Below the pieces are notes generated by a model that saw only the letters and a list, made by a program, of their open reading frames with translations, was not told where the DNA came from and ran no database searches. Positions 61,026 to 64,000 of a stretch of DNA of 64,000 bases are shown here, piece by piece. This DNA comes from Bacteroidia bacterium. Its GTDB lineage: Bacteria; Bacteroidota; Bacteroidia; B-17B0; Aurantibacillaceae. The position numbers and the translations under genes were made by a program. The stretch covers positions 1-64,000 of the forward strand of contig JAEUTP010000014.1 in assembly GCA_016787705.1 (NCBI GenBank). The letters run 5' to 3'. The first letter of the stretch is position 1; each line of letters begins with the position of its first letter.

Positions 61026-61865
61026 TTACATCTCACTAACCAAAATACTTTCTTTCATTCTAATGCCTCTTTCTGTTCTTTCAAGGCTTACACATTCAAT
61101 TGTAGGGTCGTGCTCAAAAAATAATTTCCAGTTGTTTTCTAACGCTTTGTTTAAGATCAATTCTTTTTCCTGTATAGTTGCCAATGGGCGCATGTCGTAA
61201 CCCATTACGTATGGTATAGGAATATGCCCTGTACTTGGAATAAGATCGGCCATATAAGCTATAGTTGTATCCCTATAATTAATTATTGGTAGCATCATGG
61301 CTTCGGTATGCCCATTCACTTCTAAAAATGTTAAGCCAGGTATTAATTCTGTATTACTATCAATAAAATTCAATTGCCCGCTTTCCTGTATGGGCATAAT
61401 GTTCTCTTTTAAAAAGCTTGCTTTTTCTCTTGCGTTCGGATTTATGGCCCAATTCCAGTGCTTTTTATTGCTGTAATATTTTGCATTCTTAAAAGCGGGT
61501 TCCAGTTTTGTTCTGTCCTTGTTATATTTTATGCTTCCGCCGCAATGATCAAAATGTAAATGCGTCAATACCATATCCGTTATATCATCACAGGTAAAAC
61601 CATATTTATTTAATGATTTTTCTAAAGTATCGTTGCCATGTAAATAATAATACCCAAAAAATTTAGCATCCTGTTTCGTACCCATGCCGTTATCTATCAA
61701 TATCAATCTATTACCTTCCTGTATTAGTAAGCATCGCATAGCCCAGCTGCACATGTTGTTATCATCTGCAGGGTTTAACTTGTTCCAAATTGTTTTTGGC
61801 ACTACACCAAACATAGCGCCGCCATCTAATTTAAAATGTCCTGAATTTATAGAGTAGAGTTTCAT
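61026..61865 (-). CDS. Metallo-beta-lactamase-fold hydrolase
   Basis: A 279-residue enzyme with the zinc motif THLHFDHCGG (His 102, His 104, Asp 106, His 107), a later HTEAMM His and MADLIPS Asp. The N-terminal layout (GAMFGVVPKTIWNKLNPAD, LILIDNGMG) is that of the N-acyl-homoserine-lactonase/related quorum-quenching branch of the fold. It is cytoplasmic with no signal. Substrate unknown; a lactonase role is only possible. Confidence 0.88.
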   Translation of the reverse strand: MKLYSINSGHFKLDGGAMFGVVPKTIWNKLNPADDNNMCSWAMRCLLIQEGNRLILIDNGMGTKQDAKFFGYYYLHGNDTLEKSLNKYGFTCDDITDMVLTHLHFDHCGGSIKYNKDRTKLEPAFKNAKYYSNKKHWNWAINPNAREKASFLKENIMPIQESGQLNFIDSNTELIPGLTFLEVNGHTEAMMLPIINYRDTTIAYMADLIPSTGHIPIPYVMGYDMRPLATIQEKELILNKALENNWKLFFEHDPTIECVSLERTERGIRMKESILVSEM

Positions 61866-61913
61866 AAGCGTATAAAATGTTGATGCTTTGAAGGTACGCT
61901 TTTGTTCTAAAAC

Positions 61914-61947
61914 AAAAAACCCATCCTAACAAGGATGGGTTTTTTGT
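61914..61947. terminator. Terminator after the M43 protease gene
   Basis: AAAAACCCATCCT and AGGATGGGTTTTT around a short loop, with T and A tracts on both sides. It ends the minus-strand protease gene 17 bases after its stop. Confidence 0.9.
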
Positions 61948-61963
61948 TTTTTTTAATTTGGTA

Positions 61964-64000
61964 TTAATGTGCAATAACAACTTTCTTAACCACTTTTTCT
62001 TTAGTGTTAGATACCTCAATAAAATAAATACCATCAGGCCTGTTGCTCAGGTCAATGTTTATCATATTGTTGGTAACGTTCTCAAGTTTGTTTGTTGAGA
62101 TCAATTGGCCAAGAGGGTTAATGATGGTTACATTAACATTTTCCTGTTTGGGTAAAGTAAATATTAAATTCACTAAACCACTGCTGGGGTTTGGCATTAC
62201 TGTAATGTTAGAGTTAAATACAGTAGTATTTTCCTGGATTCCAACAACCGGTCTGCAGGTAATTTGAGGTAAAATAGCTAATTGTATTTTTGCATTTCTA
62301 CCATAACGCATAGTTCTCCAATTATTGCTGAATTGTAGTACCCAACTGCTTGAATCGTTTGCTGAGTGAGTTTTTGTATTGCTAAAAATCCTGATCGAGT
62401 CAGCTGGTGTACCGTAAGGAGTTTGCACAGAGGCAAAGAATCCACTTGCAGGTATTTGCAATGGCACAGGCAGATCAAATTTGTGAGGTATGATTTTTGT
62501 TGTAGTAAATGTATAAGTTGGCGAACCACAATATTTAATAGTAACTGTTTTGGTTGTATTTGCCATTATTTTACCAAGACTATCTGCTTTTTGACCAATA
62601 AGGGATGTTGAACCAGGACCTGTAGAAGGCGTGCCACCATATAGTTTACAAACTATTTGGGTTCCTAAAGCGCCTTTGGTTCCTAAACTATCAAATAAAA
62701 CAATTACACTGTTAACCTGTGGTAAAGGTGTATCGCTATAGGTAGTTCCCGGAAAGTATTGGGCAAATTCTTTGTCCTTATAGCAGTTTGTTCCCGTTAA
62801 GAAGCCTGCATAGCCGGATTGGCAACCTAGTACAAGTGAGCTTGTTGGAGCAGCATAACGTGTTAATGTATCTGTAATATCTATCATACATAATGTATCA
62901 ATACAAACTGCCGGTTTTGGGCAAACAGAAAGCGGGCCTACCTGCATTGAATAAGTAGATGTATTTACTGTGTTTGTAGCGGTTAAATAAAGGGTATAAA
63001 CGCCTGCGTTGCCAAAAGTAATAGCGGGTGATGCTACGTTAGGATTTGGCGCAAAAGTAACCGAGGTGGGAGAAGCACTCCACGCAAAAGTTGGAGTTGG
63101 GCCGCCAGTTGAAGTATTATTTGGTGTGATTGGTAAGCCATAGCAAGGATTATCAAGTGAAAAATTTGCAACTGCCGGACCCGGAGTTGGAGGAGTAGTA
63201 GTACATAAACCATGAGTACCTAATAAATTTCTAAATGTACCCTGACTCATACACGTTTGCATACGTGCTTTTTGATCGTTGGTAAACATATACATACAAG
63301 GATCATCTGAATAATCCATAAAATTCATAGTCATTTCACCGTTAGGACTTGAACCCGCACCACATTGATTAACACCGAACGGATGGGTTTTGCAACCAAA
63401 GTTAGATGTTTTTGCGGTGGGTGTATCGTTACAAAAATCGGTTAAGCAGTTTCCATCACCCCAAACGTGGCGTAATCCAAGCCAATGACCTAATTCGTGT
63501 GTAGTCGTGCGACCTAAATGATAAGGTGCAGAGCCGGCTGCGGAGCCAATACTGCCAAAATAGTTATGCCCCATTACAACCCCGTCTGTAGTAGCAGTTC
63601 CTCCACCTGTTACTCCAGGTAATGTTGTGCCTGCCGGAAATGTAGCATAACCAAGTAAACCATTCTGTAATTTACAAACCCACATATTGCAATATTTTGT
63701 AGGGTCCCAAATTGTTGCCGGTTTAATGTTATTGTTTATTGTTCCGGTTGGAAAGCCACTAGCGGGTACTGATGTAACACCGGTAATAGATGTTGCTAAT
63801 ACGCGATCAATACCTGGCTCTGCCATTGTACCACCTGTTGGATTAGTTACAGCTAAACACCATGTTATGCCCGTATTGGCAATTACGGGTTGAAAAACAG
63901 AAGGACAACTGGTAACAAATGTTCCGGTTCCTGCAAAATCAGCATTTAAAATAGCGATCTGATCCTGCACTTGTGCCTGTGAAATATTATCACCAACACC
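61964..64000 (-). CDS. Secreted M43 (pappalysin-like) metalloprotease with PKD-like domain and T9SS tail, 5' end outside
   Basis: The frame is open to the window edge (codons before the GTG at 63970 read GVGDNISQAQ), so the true start lies beyond 64000. The zinc motif HELGHWLGLRHVWG fits HExxHxxGxxH of M43, followed by NFMDYSDDPC (Met-turn). A PKD-like module comes next (FAWSASPTSVTFAP, GVYTLYLTATN). A beta-rich domain and a T9SS sorting domain (ITVMPNPSSGLVNLIF to KKVVIAH) end it. It should be an extracellular protease. Confidence 0.92.
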   Translation of the reverse strand, partial: GVGDNISQAQVQDQIAILNADFAGTGTFVTSCPSVFQPVIANTGITWCLAVTNPTGGTMAEPGIDRVLATSITGVTSVPASGFPTGTINNNIKPATIWDPTKYCNMWVCKLQNGLLGYATFPAGTTLPGVTGGGTATTDGVVMGHNYFGSIGSAAGSAPYHLGRTTTHELGHWLGLRHVWGDGNCLTDFCNDTPTAKTSNFGCKTHPFGVNQCGAGSSPNGEMTMNFMDYSDDPCMYMFTNDQKARMQTCMSQGTFRNLLGTHGLCTTTPPTPGPAVANFSLDNPCYGLPITPNNTSTGGPTPTFAWSASPTSVTFAPNPNVASPAITFGNAGVYTLYLTATNTVNTSTYSMQVGPLSVCPKPAVCIDTLCMIDITDTLTRYAAPTSSLVLGCQSGYAGFLTGTNCYKDKEFAQYFPGTTYSDTPLPQVNSVIVLFDSLGTKGALGTQIVCKLYGGTPSTGPGSTSLIGQKADSLGKIMANTTKTVTIKYCGSPTYTFTTTKIIPHKFDLPVPLQIPASGFFASVQTPYGTPADSIRIFSNTKTHSANDSSSWVLQFSNNWRTMRYGRNAKIQLAILPQITCRPVVGIQENTTVFNSNITVMPNPSSGLVNLIFTLPKQENVNVTIINPLGQLISTNKLENVTNNMINIDLSNRPDGIYFIEVSNTKEKVVKKVVIAH

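Overview
The window is chromosomal DNA of a member of the Bacteroidota. The evidence is consistent: promoters of the TTG-N19-TAnnTTTG type upstream of tRNA-Asp and rpsL, few Shine-Dalgarno sequences, AT-rich coding regions, many secreted proteins ending in type IX secretion (T9SS) C-terminal tails, a GldI-type lipoprotein, two-component sensors with beta-propeller repeats, and an str-S10-spc-alpha ribosomal supercluster without tuf. I cannot place it below phylum level with confidence. I see no transposase, prophage or CRISPR array.

Layout. Positions 1-640 hold the 3' end of a 5S rRNA (end of an rRNA operon) and a small acidic protein. Positions 642-4251 (minus strand) are a run of four peptidyl-prolyl isomerase genes: a cyclophilin-FKBP fusion, two FKBP lipoproteins and a GldI-like lipoprotein. 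Positions 4310-5996 hold nth (endonuclease III), which overlaps by 56 bp a peroxiredoxin carrying a 112-residue lysine/alanine-rich, histone H1-like N-terminus. tRNA-Asp follows. Positions 6400-12580 carry two unknown or membrane proteins, a CPA1 Na+/H+ antiporter, a T9SS-exported subtilase and a 40-residue membrane microprotein.

Positions 12580-17630 are a signalling region: two receiver-only regulators, a 58-residue DUF3606-like gene behind a perfect 28-bp palindrome, and a LuxR-type regulator next to a large beta-propeller histidine kinase. Positions 17655-23500 hold an M1 aminopeptidase, an operon of MiaE, a family-9 glycosyltransferase and a stand-alone domain usually attached to pseudouridine synthases, and an RsmI-like methylase. 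Positions 23673-31553 carry a 7TM-HD phosphohydrolase, Wza- and Wzc-like exporters, rfbC, a WecA/MraY-like transferase and a lytic transglycosylase, together an envelope polysaccharide locus.

Positions 31666-49340 are one long ribosomal, translation and transcription cluster: rpsL-rpsG-fusA, the S10 and spc groups, secY, infA, rpmJ, and the alpha group to rplQ. It contains internal promoter and hairpin candidates. From 49340 to the end the content is accessory: T9SS-tailed surface proteins (two paralogues, an S74 endosialidase-chaperone protein, an esterase, an M43 metalloprotease cut by the window end), small lipoproteins, a haem-c lipoprotein divergent from an OmpR-type two-component system with four 11-bp-spaced repeats between them, a lipocalin-like gene broken by one in-frame stop, and an MBL-fold hydrolase.

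The most unusual item is the histone-like/peroxiredoxin fusion translationally overlapped with a DNA-repair glycosylase. It suggests peroxide removal at the nucleoid. The next most interesting are the 11-bp-periodic array at 58269-58312, the 28-bp palindrome abutting a start codon, and the candidate regulatory hairpins inside the ribosomal cluster.
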